This document shows, one piece after another, positions 1 to 8,935 of a stretch of 19,531 bases of DNA. This DNA comes from Diplocarpon mali. Taxonomy: Eukaryota; Ascomycota; Leotiomycetes; Helotiales; Drepanopezizaceae. The notes under the pieces are model-generated. The model had not been told where the DNA came from. It made no database searches and saw only the letters and a list, made by a program, of their open reading frames with translations. Position numbers and translations under genes: made by a program. The DNA is taken from assembly GCA_024741835.1 (NCBI GenBank), contig JAENRP010000544.1:1-19531 (forward strand), in the 5' to 3' direction. Each line of letters starts with the position of its first letter. Position 1 is the stretch's first letter.

Positions 1-164
1 ATAAAAGATTAATATCTAGATTAAGTATAAGGAAAACATTTTATAAAAGGAAAGAAATGCTAATAATATTTATTTCTACTATACCTATCGAATCTATATA
101 TAACCTTCTACTACTAACTTTAATAAAGCGCCTTTTTATTTTAATAAGCGGGCCTTTAAATAGG
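1..164 (-). pseudogene. copia-B, distal part: protease C-terminal region
   Basis: Read on the minus strand, this stretch aligns base for base with copia-A 7146-7310, the second half of the retropepsin-like protease, apart from transitions. It begins at the target site CCTAT and runs off the left edge, so the rest of copia-B's pol (integrase, RT, RNase H, 3' LTR) should lie to the left of the window. It is the same copy as 13492-14667: the two pieces are separated only by the chromovirus at 165-13491 and rejoin exactly when that insertion and one 5-bp duplication are removed. The same C-to-T and G-to-A changes seen elsewhere are present, so no working protein is encoded. The family assignment rests on the match to copia-A, whose domains are recognisable. 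Confidence 0.88.
160..164. repeat. target-site duplication ATAGG (left) of the chromovirus
   Basis: ATAGG lies directly outside the left LTR and matches 13492-13496 directly outside the right LTR. Five bases is the usual duplication for Ty3/Gypsy integrases. Copia-A carries the uninterrupted site once, at about 7145-7150 on its own strand, which confirms the boundary. Confidence 0.93.
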
Positions 165-439
165 TATTACGACTTGCTCTAGAGCGTACAGTGGGTCGAG
201 AATCGAACGCTGACTGTATTACCTCAAGAGGTACGCTATATAATAAAGAAGAAAAGATGAAGAAGAAGAGAGAGTCTTTAGTAGAGCTCCTTTAGAATAA
301 GTACAGGTGCTTTACTAGCGCGCATATGATCTAGCCACCTTGCTACTTTAGCGTGCACCTAACTTTGATATATAATAGATATATAATATAACTGTATATA
401 ACTATATATGTATACTATGCATATGATGCGGCTGTAATA
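165..439 (-). repeat. chromovirus 3' LTR (275 bp)
   Basis: It aligns end to end with 13217-13491 without gaps; the differences I aligned are transitions. The inner edge at 439 abuts the polypurine tract and the outer edge abuts the ATAGG duplication. This copy is the more heavily mutated one in U3: the CACGTG-rich stretch of the right LTR is here ATATG/ATGCATATG. Confidence 0.95.
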
Positions 440-456
440 CTACCTTCCCCTTTTGA
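440..456 (-). other. polypurine tract of the chromovirus
   Basis: On the minus strand this reads CAAAAGGGGAAGGTAG, immediately before the 3' LTR. Such a tract primes plus-strand DNA synthesis in LTR elements. Position and composition both fit, and it helps fix the LTR edge at 439. Confidence 0.85.
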
Positions 457-554
457 AAAACTGCGCTTGCGTAATTGTATTTATAAGCGTATTATCCTCT
501 AGGTCCTTATAATTATCAACTCTATTGTTATATGACTTAAGCTAGCTTAATAGC
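457..554 (-). other. chromovirus 3' untranslated stretch
   Basis: Short interval between the end of the chromodomain tail and the polypurine tract. I see no further domain or motif. Confidence 0.5.
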
Positions 555-730
555 GCCCTCAGTAGCCCTTTAGCTTAAGGGTTCTTTAAATAGAAATCTC
601 GAATAGCATGCGGCGCTATTATAGCATTAGAGCATAGGTACTATTCGAAGTCTTTATTAGCTCCTTTCCACTTAATCTAATATTCGAGCTTCCTAGCTTA
701 AATATAAGATCTAATTATTTCTTCTATCTC
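555..730 (-). pseudogene. chromodomain at the C-terminus of the chromovirus integrase
   Basis: Minus-strand translation from 730 gives EIEEIIRSYI, a stop, ARKLEY, a stop, then IKWKGANKDFE, a stop and Y. This is the chromodomain pattern: the E-E-I-x-x-R start, the K-x-x-Y-x-I/V-K-W-K-G core and the acidic D-x-x-E-W-Y end, with Trp codons turned into stops. The tail (APHAIRDFYLKNP) matches what usually follows in fungal chromoviruses. Codons are in the same phase as protease (4558), RT (3073) and integrase (1453), so it is the end of one pol reading frame. In this group the domain is thought to bind methylated histone H3 and steer integration to heterochromatin, consistent with the nested, repeat-rich setting. 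RIP stops make it non-functional. Confidence 0.85.
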
Positions 731-1189
731 TTACTCCTTTTATTCTGATAATACTTTAATTAGAGTAGGAGGTTCCTAAGCTTAGCCTAGTAGAGGGTTA
801 GGAACGTATTTTCGCAATAAGTAGGAGTAGAATATAGGGTAGATCGAATAGAGCGAATCCGGCAATTATAGCCTCTAGCTTTCTCTTAGCTTTTCTAGTA
901 CTTTTACTAAGCTATACTACTTATTAGAGAGCTTTCGGCTCAGCCGGTCCAGTTTCCAATTTTTAATACTAATTAGCATATTATCTCCTACTATCTAATT
1001 AACTAGCTAGTAGTAAAGATCTGCAAGCTATTTTATTTTAGCTTATTATACTTAAAGAGACAATTAAGCGAATTAAATTACATTTTAAGCTTTAATAGCT
1101 ATATAGAGTGCCGTTTTACGATTTACTCTCTCGATTGCTATCTATAAAGGCTTTAGGTTAATTAAATTCTAAGAGGAGCGAGCCTTATA

Positions 1190-1900
1190 GCTGTTTAACA
1201 CTTAAAAAGGGGAAATTTGCCCTAGGGATTCATAAGGCAAGGTTAATTAAGTAATATCTATCAAAGGCAAGAGACAACTCTAATTGTCTTAATAATATAA
1301 GTAGAACGGTTTAAGGCATTATTTTAAGTACTAGTTCATAATCTTAGTTTAGCTATCGATATTAGGATTATAGGCTATAGTTAGCTTGACCTTTGTACCT
1401 AGTATCTAATAGAGCTCTTTCTAAAAGGTAGAAATAAATTAGGCGCCTCTATTTAATAGAATCGAATTAGGTATACTGAAATAGCATATTTAGTGAATTA
1501 AAAATAACTCTGCAAGGCCTTTTGCATCGACCGAATTATAGTATAGAATCGAAACTGCCTTCTTTAATAACCTATCGATAATTATAAGGGCAAAATTATA
1601 ACTGAGTTCGTTAAGCAGAAGCTTTATAAAATCTATTATTAAATATTAGTAAGCTTATTTAGGAATTAATAAGGGTTATAAAAAACCAGGGGTCTTATTA
1701 CAATAAGCTTTTATTTTTAAATAACAATAGTTTTAAATATAAGTACTGATATCGCTGCTAAGGCTTTTCTAGTAGTATTTTCTTCCTATTAGCAGCCTTA
1801 TTTTCCCAATTCCAGTGTATGCAATGCAAGGTTACTTATATATATAATAAATTAGGGCTATTTGCAGTTTAAGAGGTTAGGATAGTATAATAAGTTTACC
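1190..1900 (-). pseudogene. chromovirus integrase core
   Basis: The minus-strand translation contains the integrase N-terminal part (IAYTGIGKIRLLI, where an H-x-G pattern is expected) and then the catalytic core. The first Asp is kept in IIDFIKLLL. The second, expected before R-G, reads N in SILLNRGA (codon at 1453). The catalytic Glu region reads NPNIDS, a stop, TKIMN, with Lys where the family has Glu. Thus two of the three D-D-E residues are altered by G-to-A changes on the coding strand. Downstream, LTLPYESLGQISPF matches the region following the Ty3/Gypsy integrase core. It would insert the cDNA copy into chromosomal DNA; this copy is dead. Confidence 0.85.
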
Positions 1901-2096
1901 TTAAAAGAAGAGTTTACCTTAGCTAAGTTTATAATCGAGGCTATAGCTTTGCGCCTTGTCTCGGAACTTCTATAGCTTAAGGAAGGTCTTATTAGCTTAA
2001 ATGACTTTATTAATAATATAATAGTTTGCTATATTATACTTAACCCTAGACATTAGGTCGGCAGGTGCCTCTATTAATGCGATAGGTATAATTATT

Positions 2097-2164
2097 ACCT
2101 ATAAGCCAGGCCTAGGAGTAGAATTAATCTACGCTAAAGTTACCTATAGGCCAGGCTTAGGAGT
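2097..2164 (-). repeat. 23-bp core repeat, two units, RNase H-integrase linker
   Basis: Units occupy 2142-2164 and 2097-2119, spaced 45 bp. On the coding (minus) strand each starts ACT-CCT in pol phase and reads T-P-R/K-P-G-L-x-V, with one stop from RIP. Same core as at 4044, 7458, 10952, 12025, 16591 and 18079. Confidence 0.88.
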
Positions 2165-2259
2165 AGAAACGCCTTTAGTAGTAAGTACTTCTATAGAGAG
2201 CTTATCGTTAAGTAAGAGCTGCTAATAGTATAAAGCTTGTTTCCTAGCCTTAAGAGGGG

Positions 2260-3480
2260 TCAGCTCCTAGTCTTAATGTAAGAGTGTATCAGCTAGCATA
2301 TTCGTTATACCTATTTAGTATATAATAAAGAAGTTGAAATTAGCAAAGAACTCCGCCTAGCGAGCCTACTAGGCTATTAAGTCCTTAGTTATTATAAAGT
2401 ACTTAAGGGCTTTATGATCTATATATATATATACTATTTTCTAAGCCTTAAATAGCTCTGCCTTATATTAGTAGAACGATCTAAAAATTGCTAAGAGCTT
2501 CTTATTATAAATAAGGTAATTTAGCTTAGTGTTATTTATAGTCTTTAAGAAGTACCTGATTAGGTAGTAGTTATTGTCTTCTTAAAGTTAAGAGAGTACG
2601 CTAGTGACTACTCTGTTAGAGGCGTTGGTCTTTAGCTTTATCTACTTTTAAGGGTAATAGTAGCATAAGATCGAGGTCGTTTAAAGGCTTAAGCGTAGAG
2701 CTTCCTAAGCTTCCTTATAAGTATTATTAAAATTAAAAGGAACGTTTCTTATAAGAGCTATTAAAGGTCGGCAAATATAGCCATAGCTTTAAATAAACCT
2801 TTAATAGAAATTATAGAACCTTAGGAAGCTTTATATATTATATATATTCTTAGCGTATTTCTACTCTTAAATAACTAAAACCTTATTAGGGTTTACCTTA
2901 ATTCTATAAACTCCGATAATAAACCCTAGGAACTTAGTCTTAATAACCTTGAATTTGCTTTTCTTAATATCTGCTTATAGGCTATAGCATTAGAGAATTC
3001 CTAAGATCTTTTTAATATAAATCTTATAATTAAGGGAGTTTTTTAAGTAGATTAGAATATTATTTAAGTAGGTAGAGTAGAAATCATTAAAGTAGTTAAA
3101 GAGAATATTATTAATAAACCTTTAAAAGGTAGTAGGCCTATTTGTCAGCCCGAATAGTAAAACCTTATATTTATAAGTCCTATAATGCATATAAAAGGTA
3201 GTTAGGTCCTTTGCGTTAGTTAATATATAAATATAGTAAAAGGCTTATTATATATCGATTTTTATAAAAATACAAGCTTTCGATATGTGTACTATTATCT
3301 TATTAATAAGTGGAATCAGGTAGGGGTCTTTCTTTATTAAAGTGTTCAGTTTCTAGTAATTAATATATAAATGTAAGGAGCTATTAGCTTTTTTAATAAA
3401 AAGGATTAGGGCTGCCTAAAGGGAACTCGAAGCTTTAATAAACCCTTTATATAGGTTCTTGAGAATATAGCTCTTAACCT
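2260..3480 (-). pseudogene. chromovirus reverse transcriptase and RNase H
   Basis: RT landmarks on the minus strand: LHLYINY then KLNTLIKKDPYLIPLINK (fingers region, R/K-L-N pattern), FGLTNRPTTF (the F-G-L-x-N-A-P-x-x-F motif), and TYLNNILIYLKN at 3073-3038, where the catalytic Y-x-D-D reads L-N-N. Both aspartates are lost through GAT-to-AAT. RNase H follows with YIDHKALKYFIITKD (the D-H-x-A-L motif, codon 2419) and a later NMLADTL segment. RT copies the element RNA and RNase H removes it; both lie between protease and integrase, which is diagnostic of Ty3/Gypsy. Stops at former Gln and Trp codons interrupt it throughout. Confidence 0.9.
2417..2436. repeat. AT microsatellite
   Basis: A run of (AT)n within the RNase H region. 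Likely created or extended by C-to-T and G-to-A mutation of a mixed sequence. Confidence 0.6.
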
Positions 3481-3737
3481 TTAAGAGCTATTTATTAATA
3501 AGGTAGTAAAAGGGTTCGATTATTAAGTTATTCTCGCCTATTAGCTTGATTTTATAATCTACCCTTAGTTTAGGTTCTAGTAGCTGATCGGAGGCCTAGC
3601 AATTAAAGACGTTCTTAAACTTAATATACTAAGGCAGGAGCTTCTAATCTATTAGCTTATTATTACTCTTATACTTAGCTTGCAGCGCCGAACTAAGGCC
3701 AAAGGAGCTAATTTTAGCTTGCTTAACCGATTCTTAG

Positions 3738-3769
3738 CAATTGATTTCTTAGTAATTGATTTCTTAATC
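3738..3769. repeat. 15-bp tandem duplication in pol linker
   Basis: AATTGATTTCTTAGT is followed directly by a second copy of the 15-mer ending in AAT, and a weaker copy (GATTCTTAGC) precedes them. The 15-bp period keeps the minus-strand pol phase. It lies in the protease-RT linker. Confidence 0.6.
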
Positions 3770-4043
3770 TAGATTGTAAATAAAGCTTATAAATATAAAC
3801 TTTTTAAATGCTAGTTCTTAAGTTTATATAGCTCATTTTACCTTAGTTATAAAGTAATAGTAAAGGGCGCTAATTACTAAGGCTAAGATTAGGCTAATCT
3901 AATAAGCTATCTTTAAAAGAGCGGTTCTCTTTATTAAGAGAGGGAGCAAGGGGTTTAGTACTTTTAGTAAGGCCTTCTTTATATAATTCAGATCTCTTTT
4001 TAAATCTTTAAAGAAACTGCTATCCTTAAGTCTATAAGAGGCC

Positions 4044-4156
4044 ACTTGCAGGCTAGGACTAAGAGTAGAATTCAAGTTTGCAGTTTTCACTTATAGGCTA
4101 GGATTAAGAGTAGGATTTAAGTTTGCAGATTTTACTCGCAGGCTAGGACTAGGAGT
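4044..4156 (-). repeat. 23-bp core repeat, three units, protease-RT linker
   Basis: Units at 4134-4156, 4089-4111 and 4044-4066, each exactly 45 bp apart. In the coding strand phase of pol the last unit reads T-L-S-P-S-L-Q-V, the same codon register as in the Copia elements. The linker between units contains TGCAAAC, resembling TGCAAAT in the copia-A linker at 7657. Confidence 0.9.
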
Positions 4157-4375
4157 AGAATTCGAGTTATTGCTTACTAGTACCGAGAGCTAGGCTTAGG
4201 CCATTCTTAAGTCTTTGTCCTTAGCATCTATTATAGCTGCTCGATAATCGATATCTTACTAGGCTATTAAGGGTCTTATTAGCTATAAGAGATCGATTAG
4301 TATGCGTTAATTAAAGTAGGAGATAATAGGCATATCCTTAAGCTAAGAGATACTGTTTTTCCCCTTTTTATAAGA

Positions 4376-4740
4376 CTATTTAAGGTTATAGTGCTTTAAG
4401 AACTTCCTACTAATTAAAACGTCAGTCGCTTTTAAGCTTATAATTAGGAAAGGGAAGTTGATTCGTCGCCTATCGATTATAAGGGTAAGTAAAACGGCAA
4501 ATCGAATAGTTTCTCCCTTAAGGCTATTATAGCTAGTAGGGGTAATCGGTTTAGGCAATTTAATAAACTTTACCTTAAGTCTTTAAAAGAGCTAGTATGC
4601 TAAAGATATTTTAATAATACCGAAAATATTAGCTCTATTATTAATATAGGTAACTGTTTTAATAAATGATCTATTTTAAGCTAATTCTATAAGAACTAAG
4701 AACTAGCAGCCGCCTATTAATAAGTAGGAATTAAAATCTA
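4376..4740 (-). pseudogene. chromovirus aspartic protease domain
   Basis: On the minus strand a segment without stops from 4558 to 4376 reads like a retropepsin C-terminal half, ending FPFLIISLKATDVLISRKFL, where retroelement proteases have a D-x-L-I-G-x-x-F/W-L signature (Gly here is Ser by G-to-A). Just upstream in the same phase is a GGC-stop-FLVLIELA segment that may hold the active-site D-S/T-G region, but RIP has blurred it and I do not see an intact D-S-G. The protease would process Gag-Pol. It sits between the gag zinc knuckle (4875-4911) and RT, as expected. Confidence 0.75.
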
Positions 4741-4861
4741 AGTCTTTTTATAAATTATAACTTATACTATAGTAAGAGTCTTTGCTATAGCTTAGCAGTT
4801 TCCTAATAGTAGGTTATTTTCCATCTTAACTTTAGCTATTATAAACTCGCCTTACTTCTTT

Positions 4862-5335
4862 AGCTTTAGGCAGTCTATTATATAATAATTAAAGGCTCTG
4901 CAGTTATAGCAAAGATCAGACAACGGCTTTAGGCTAGCAGACCTTTCTTAGTAAGTTACCAGCGAGGGGGAATAAGTATAAGGAGCTAGGGAAGTAATTA
5001 TAGCAGTAGGTCTCTATAACTTCCTTTTCAATATGCTAAGGATGCGGTCCTTTAAGAAGGAGAATGCGATAGCAGGGGCGACTTATCAAATGTTATAAGC
5101 CTCTTCTTACTTAATATTATAAGCCTTGCGGTCTGCAATAGCTAAGAACTCATCTAAAGTAGTATAATCATTATTTATTTTATACTTCTCTACTCAAAGG
5201 TCATTCTTTAAGGCTAAGGAGACCTTTTTATAGATGTTATCAAACTAGCAAGACTAATCGATCTTTTTAGCTATAGTAAGAGTAACGAACTTAAATCAGA
5301 ACTTATTATATAATAATAAACCTATAGTTAGCTTA
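4862..5335 (-). pseudogene. chromovirus gag, C-terminal part with zinc knuckle
   Basis: The minus-strand phase starting at 4911 reads CYNCRAFNYYIIDCLK: a nucleocapsid zinc knuckle CX2CX4HX4C with the His codon changed to Tyr (C-to-T). Upstream in the same phase are KLTIGLLLYNKF and EDYTTLDEFLAIADRKAYNI-type sequence, typical of the Gag region before the knuckle in fungal chromoviruses. Gag binds and packages the element RNA. The right boundary is the copia-A insertion point; the frame continues at 11440. Protease begins in the -1 phase somewhere between about 4875 and 4740, so either a programmed -1 frameshift or a one-base indel lies there. Confidence 0.82.
5331..5335. repeat. target-site duplication GCTTA (left) of copia-A
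   Basis: GCTTA immediately precedes the left LTR and is repeated at 11435-11439 directly after the right LTR. With one copy removed, chromovirus gag reads through in one frame. Confidence 0.93.
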
Positions 5336-5530
5336 TGTTGAGATAGGTGATATAGCTATCACTCCGATGTATTGTCATATGATCCTATTGCTTAGTCAGT
5401 AGGATGTTGATACGTATATAGCTAAAGGGAAGAAAGGGGTAACCTTCCTTCTCTAACTTTTACTAATATATCGACTATCGACCTTTAGAAGTTTCCTATA
5501 CCTATTGCGCTAATTTACTTAAGCTTAATA
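5336..5530 (+). repeat. copia-A 5' LTR (195 bp)
   Basis: Starts TGTTGAGATAGG and ends AATA (from AACA), matching 11240-11434 in length with no gaps. Hand alignment shows roughly thirty-odd differences, all transitions. Its first half is less mutated than the 3' copy (it keeps TGTTGAG, GTCATATGAT and AGTCAGTAGG), while its last 30 bases are more mutated. Confidence 0.95.
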
Positions 5531-5544
5531 GGTTATAAGCCTTA
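5531..5544 (+). other. copia-A primer-binding site, half tRNA-iMet type
   Basis: GGTTATAAGCCTTA directly after the LTR matches the complement of the initiator tRNA-Met anticodon arm (GGTTATGAGCCCTG, from yeast iMet as I recall it) at all but three positions. All three are transitions expected from RIP. Priming by a tRNA-iMet internal fragment is known for Drosophila copia and yeast Ty5. Copia-C has the same site at 15141. Confidence 0.85.
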
Positions 5545-5930
5545 GATAGACTGATAATAGATTATTGACTTCCCTTAGAAAGCACTTGCGCTATAACTAT
5601 TAGTAGGAAGTTGAATGAGACTTATAATAAGAGGTAAGCAATCGGCAAATAGGAGGTATGATTCCCTATTTAGCCAACCTATATTATAAGAAGTGTGATT
5701 CCTTGCTCTTTAACCCCTTTGGTACTATAAGAGGTATAATTCCTTGCTTTACTATGTTTTATAAGAGGTATGATTCCCTGCGTTATAGCCTAAAAACCCT
5801 TTTCGATAAGAGGACTTCCTTCCTATTTAATACTTTTATAATACCTACTATTTAATTATTTTAACTTTTCGATAGGAGGAGTGCCCTTAACTATTTAATT
5901 TATTTGATTTTAAATGCAATTCTATTTAAA
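5545..5930 (+). other. copia-A leader with degenerate tandem repeat
   Basis: Non-coding interval between primer site and gag. About 5651-5782 holds four degenerate copies of TATAAGAGGTATGATTCCCTGC, with the (G/A)ATTCC core at 5660, 5697, 5738 and 5772. Partial copies lie at about 5628 and 5802. A 65-codon ATG ORF over this stretch just translates the repeat and resembles no protein I know. A role in RNA packaging or translation is possible but unproven. Confidence 0.65.
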
Positions 5931-7080
5931 ATGGTAATAGCATCCGATTCCAATCGAAATACTAAGCTTAAAGACCTTTAACTCTCTTAGAAGAACTGGC
6001 AATAATAGTTCGACGATTTAGAGCTTTACTTTAAGAGCAAAGGCATTGAAATGGCGATTTAAAAGACACTTATTAAATATGTGAGAATAGCCCCTTATAC
6101 TCCTTCTACTAATTTATCTACTTCTACTTTAATAGCTAATACAATTGCTAAGGATTTGCCAGATATATTAAATAAGCTTAGCTTAAGAGCTTTAGTAGAT
6201 AATAATCAAGAATCCTAAAGGCAGATTTTAAATATAAAAAAAGAGAAGGAGTATAGGCTAGCCTTAGCCAAATGTAAGCTTAAGATCAATAGAGGTTTAA
6301 GCGATAAAGACTAAGATTTTATTTAAATTTATAATAATGCAAAGATAAGATAGGATATATTAAAGGCAAAATACTCTTAGATAACTGCCCTTAATACTTA
6401 GCATCTGCTATAGTAAATCACTTCATTTTAGTATAGAAAAGATAAAGATAGTAAGGATATAGATATAAATATAGACTTTGCTTAGTCTATACTATATGAA
6501 GTAAGAAGGAGAGTAAGAGCCGTAGATCCTAGGATAGCTATAACTTTTAAAGAAACTTAGCTTTTTAGTTTCTTACTTAATAGCCTCCTTCTTAAGTTCA
6601 TTATTATAAAACAATCTCTTCTTATCTAACCTAACCTTAAGATCTATAAGAAGATCGACCTCCTTTGAACTATTAAGCAAGACCTTAAAGGACGCTCTAA
6701 GTCAGTAAATGCTGTATTATAAGGCAATAATAAGCTTAAGAAGAGGAAGGAGCGCAAGATAAGCCCTTAAGCTTATCAGGGATGCTACTTTTATAATAGT
6801 ACTTATAATATTACTAATTGTAAAGTTAGAAGGCAATTGATTAATATAGTCGCCAGCTTTAATATTAAAAAGCAATTGAAGCAGAAGTTAAGAAGTAAAT
6901 TGCCCTTATCCTATTAAAGGCTATAATTATTAAAGAAAGGCAAAGGAAAAGGCTATTTAGCCAGAACTTTAGCAGATACCTTTAATAATAATAGTAGGTT
7001 ATCTAAACCTAAATCTACTTCTAATAATTCAGATAATAATTATAATAAAGATGCTTACATTTTAAAAGCCGATCTTTATA
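5931..7080 (+). pseudogene. copia-A Gag
   Basis: ATG at 5931 opens the phase used by the whole polyprotein. Early residues include FDDLELYFKSKGIEMAI, typical of Copia Gag, after a KNWQ where W-x-x-W/F is expected. A nucleocapsid knuckle at 6783-6821 reads CYFYNSTYNITNC, a CX2CX4HX4C motif with its second Cys as Tyr and its His as Asn. A basic KKGKGKG tract follows near 6940. Gag forms the particle and packages RNA. About a dozen stops, nearly all TAA/TAG at expected Gln or Trp codons, break it. Copia-B 13492-14667 is a second copy of the region from codon ~15 onward. The start is the first ATG in phase; nothing in phase upstream looks coding. Confidence 0.85.
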
Positions 7081-7445
7081 AGATCCTTAAATCCAATTAG
7101 TATAGTAATACTAGTTGTATAGTATATATGACTGATAAACCTTACCTATTTAAAGGCCTGCTTATTAAAATAAAAAGGCGCTCTATTATAGTTAGTAGTA
7201 GAAGGTTATATATAGACTTAATAGGTATAATAGAGATAAATATCATTAGCGTTTCTTTCCTTTTATAAAATATTCTCTTTATACTTAGCTTAAGTATTAA
7301 TCTTTTATCTAGCTATAAGATCTATGCGAAGTTGAATTATATAAGAGTTTTTAATAATTAATTTATATAATTTATAAATAATAATTATAAAGTGATCTTT
7401 AAAGCTAAAATTAAAGATAGACTTTATATTATCTTAAAGGTGATA
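7081..7445 (+). pseudogene. copia-A protease
   Basis: Phase-0 translation reads SNTSCIVYMTDKPYLF, the Copia protease pattern (D-S/T-G-A-S-x-H-M-T-x). The catalytic Asp is blurred and Gly is Ser, the His Tyr. Downstream, SSRRLYIDLIGIIEINI and LFILSLSINLLSSYKI match the flap and the L-x-V-P-x-L-x-x-N-L-L-S motif. It would cleave Gag-Pol. The last part corresponds to copia-B 1-164. An array of 23-bp core units follows directly. Confidence 0.85.
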
Positions 7446-7457
7446 TTATAGAAATTG

Positions 7458-7840
7458 ACTCTTAGGCTAGACTTATAAGTGGATTCCTTTAAGGAAAGTG
7501 CACTCTTTGCCCTAATACAATTAAGCGAGGATAAGGAGAATAGATGGACTCCTAAGCCGGGATTGTAAGTAAAATTCGCGAAAATGACTCTTAAGCCAGG
7601 ATTATAGGTGAATTTAGCAGAAATGACTCCTAGGCCGGGACCGCGAGTGGATTTTGCAAATTCGCTAATAATAACTCTTAGGCTAGGACTGCGAGTGAAA
7701 TTCGCGAATTCGTTAGAGATGACTCTTAAGCTGGGACCGCGAGTGGATCTTGCTATTTCCGAGAAATCGACTCTTAAGCCGGGACCGCAAGTGGATCTTG
7801 CGATTTTATTAAAAACGACTCCTAAGCTAGGCTTGCAACT
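7458..7840 (+). repeat. 23-bp core repeat array, eight units, protease-integrase linker
   Basis: Units begin (ACT) at 7458, 7548, 7587, 7626, 7674, 7722, 7770 and 7818. Spacings are 90, 39, 39, 48, 48, 48 and 48, all multiples of three. Each is read in gag-pol phase as T-P/L-x-P/L-G-P-R/Q-V followed by a D/N/K-F/L-A-type spacer. The opposite strand is also open across most of the array (142 codons), giving T-R-G-P-G-L-x-V. GC is far higher here than around it because the core has almost no CpA/TpG to mutate. Confidence 0.93.
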
Positions 7841-7929
7841 AGAAAATAGCAAAACCTTGAACTGCTATCACTAGTCCTTTTCAGCCGCTGATAATAAAGT
7901 ATCGACTAATAATAGGCTATTAAAGCTAT

Positions 7930-8935
7930 TAGAAGCCGAAAGCCTATTAAAGTATTAGCTAATATATAAAAGATTTGCGCATTTAAAACCAGAGAAATTA
8001 AAGGGCTTATATAAGGTCTTGACCCTAAAACGGAAGATTTAAGTACTAAAGGATCGCTTAATATACCGAATTTGCAAGCTGATAAAACTTCAAAATCAGA
8101 CGTAAACTAAGCTTAATCTATAGAAAGATTTAATATTAGCGCTAATATCTATTAATACTATTAGACTATTTACAACCTTAATTATAGGAAATAATTGGTT
8201 TTTTTAAATAATAGATAACTCTATTCGGTAGATATAGACTATTTATACTAGGACCAAATCTAAGCTTATGGAAAAGCTAGAAACTTGGAAAGTGATAAAG
8301 GAACGCTGGACCTAGTTAAAGCTAATAGCTATTAGGTCTAATAATATATTAGAGATTAAGGCAAAGCTTAACAAATAGGTAAAATAAGGAGTTTATTACA
8401 AACTAATTATAATATATAAAGGTTCCTATTAAAATAGCATTATTAAGCGAAGCATTTAGCAAATAGAGGCTAACTATTGCGCTCTATTGTAAGATGCTAA
8501 CCTGCTATTAGAATTCTAGGACCTTGCGGTTAAGGCAGATATATACTTGCGAAATAGAATAGGTAGTGGATTAATAGTTAATAGTACCTAAATATTGCTA
8601 TATAAGGTATATTTTAAATAGAAACCAAGCTTGGACTATATCTGCGTCTTTAGAAGCGTCTACTACTCTTATATTAGCCTAAAGTCCTAGCCTATGGATA
8701 TAAAGAGTAAGAAGCTAATAGACTAAGGTAAAGAGTATATATTTATTAAGTATATTAAATAAATAATAAAATAATAGATAGTATATACGCTAGATCTAAG
8801 GCGAGTAATTATATCTTTAGTAATTGAGTTCGACAAATCTTAAAATAGAGAGGAGCTATCCTTAAAGCTCTATATAACTAGAGATTCGTAAGGTATACTA
8901 CTCGACGGTAATACTATTAAGCTAAACTAATAACC
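7930..8935 (+). pseudogene. copia-A integrase
   Basis: GAG-pre-integrase motif YKRFAHLKPEKLKGLYKV near 7965, then the zinc-binding end YRICKLIKLQNQT with its first Cys as Tyr. The core D-D-E triad is fully altered: the first Asp codon at 8154 reads Asn (ALISINTIRLF), the second at 8340 reads Asn (IRSNNILEIK), and the Glu codon at 8445 reads Lys (SIIKRSI). All three are coding-strand G-to-A. The C-terminal part (AYFKRKPSLDY-like VYFK...KPSLDYICVFRSVYYSYI, then GKEYIFIKY) is the Copia integrase tail. It would join the cDNA ends to target DNA. A linker of about 550 bp without clear motifs separates it from RT. Confidence 0.88.

Larger units (their letters stand above)
555..4760 (-). pseudogene. 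chromovirus pol: protease-RT-RNase H-integrase-chromodomain
   Basis: One reading phase carries all pol domains over about 4.2 kb, with landmark codons starting at 4558, 3073, 2419, 1453 and 730, all congruent modulo 3. The frame is therefore intact apart from point stops. Order on the minus strand: protease (about 4740-4376), linker with three 23-bp repeat units (4156-4044), RT (about 3480-2830), RNase H (about 2700-2260), linker with two units (2164-2097), integrase (about 1900-1190) and chromodomain (730-555). Gag lies in the phase one base back (-1). Stops are mostly TAG/TAA where Gln or Trp is expected, the usual RIP outcome. Key acidic residues are changed to Asn or Lys, as given under the domain entries. 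Confidence 0.9.

Noticed and set aside
4376..4558. Independent 60-residue gene on the minus strand
   Set aside because: It is in phase with RT, integrase and chromodomain and carries the protease C-terminal signature, so it is a stop-free piece of the chromovirus pol.
5531..5544. Possible tRNA gene fragment next to the LTR (also at 15141)
   Set aside because: Only the anticodon-arm complement is present, no cloverleaf. Its position right after an LTR marks it as a primer-binding site.
5658..5855. 65-codon ATG ORF on the plus strand
   Set aside because: It translates the degenerate leader repeat of copia-A, is out of phase with gag, and matches no family I recognise.
7547..7840. Regular 39/48-bp spacing of short repeats resembling a CRISPR array
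   Set aside because: Units are codon-phased and lie inside a retrotransposon frame, the spacers are themselves related, and the same core occurs in unrelated retroelements. The setting is fungal.
7424..7852. 142-codon ORF on the minus strand
   Set aside because: It is the antisense of the copia-A repeat array. It stays open because the repeat core has no stop on either strand and RIP affects it little.
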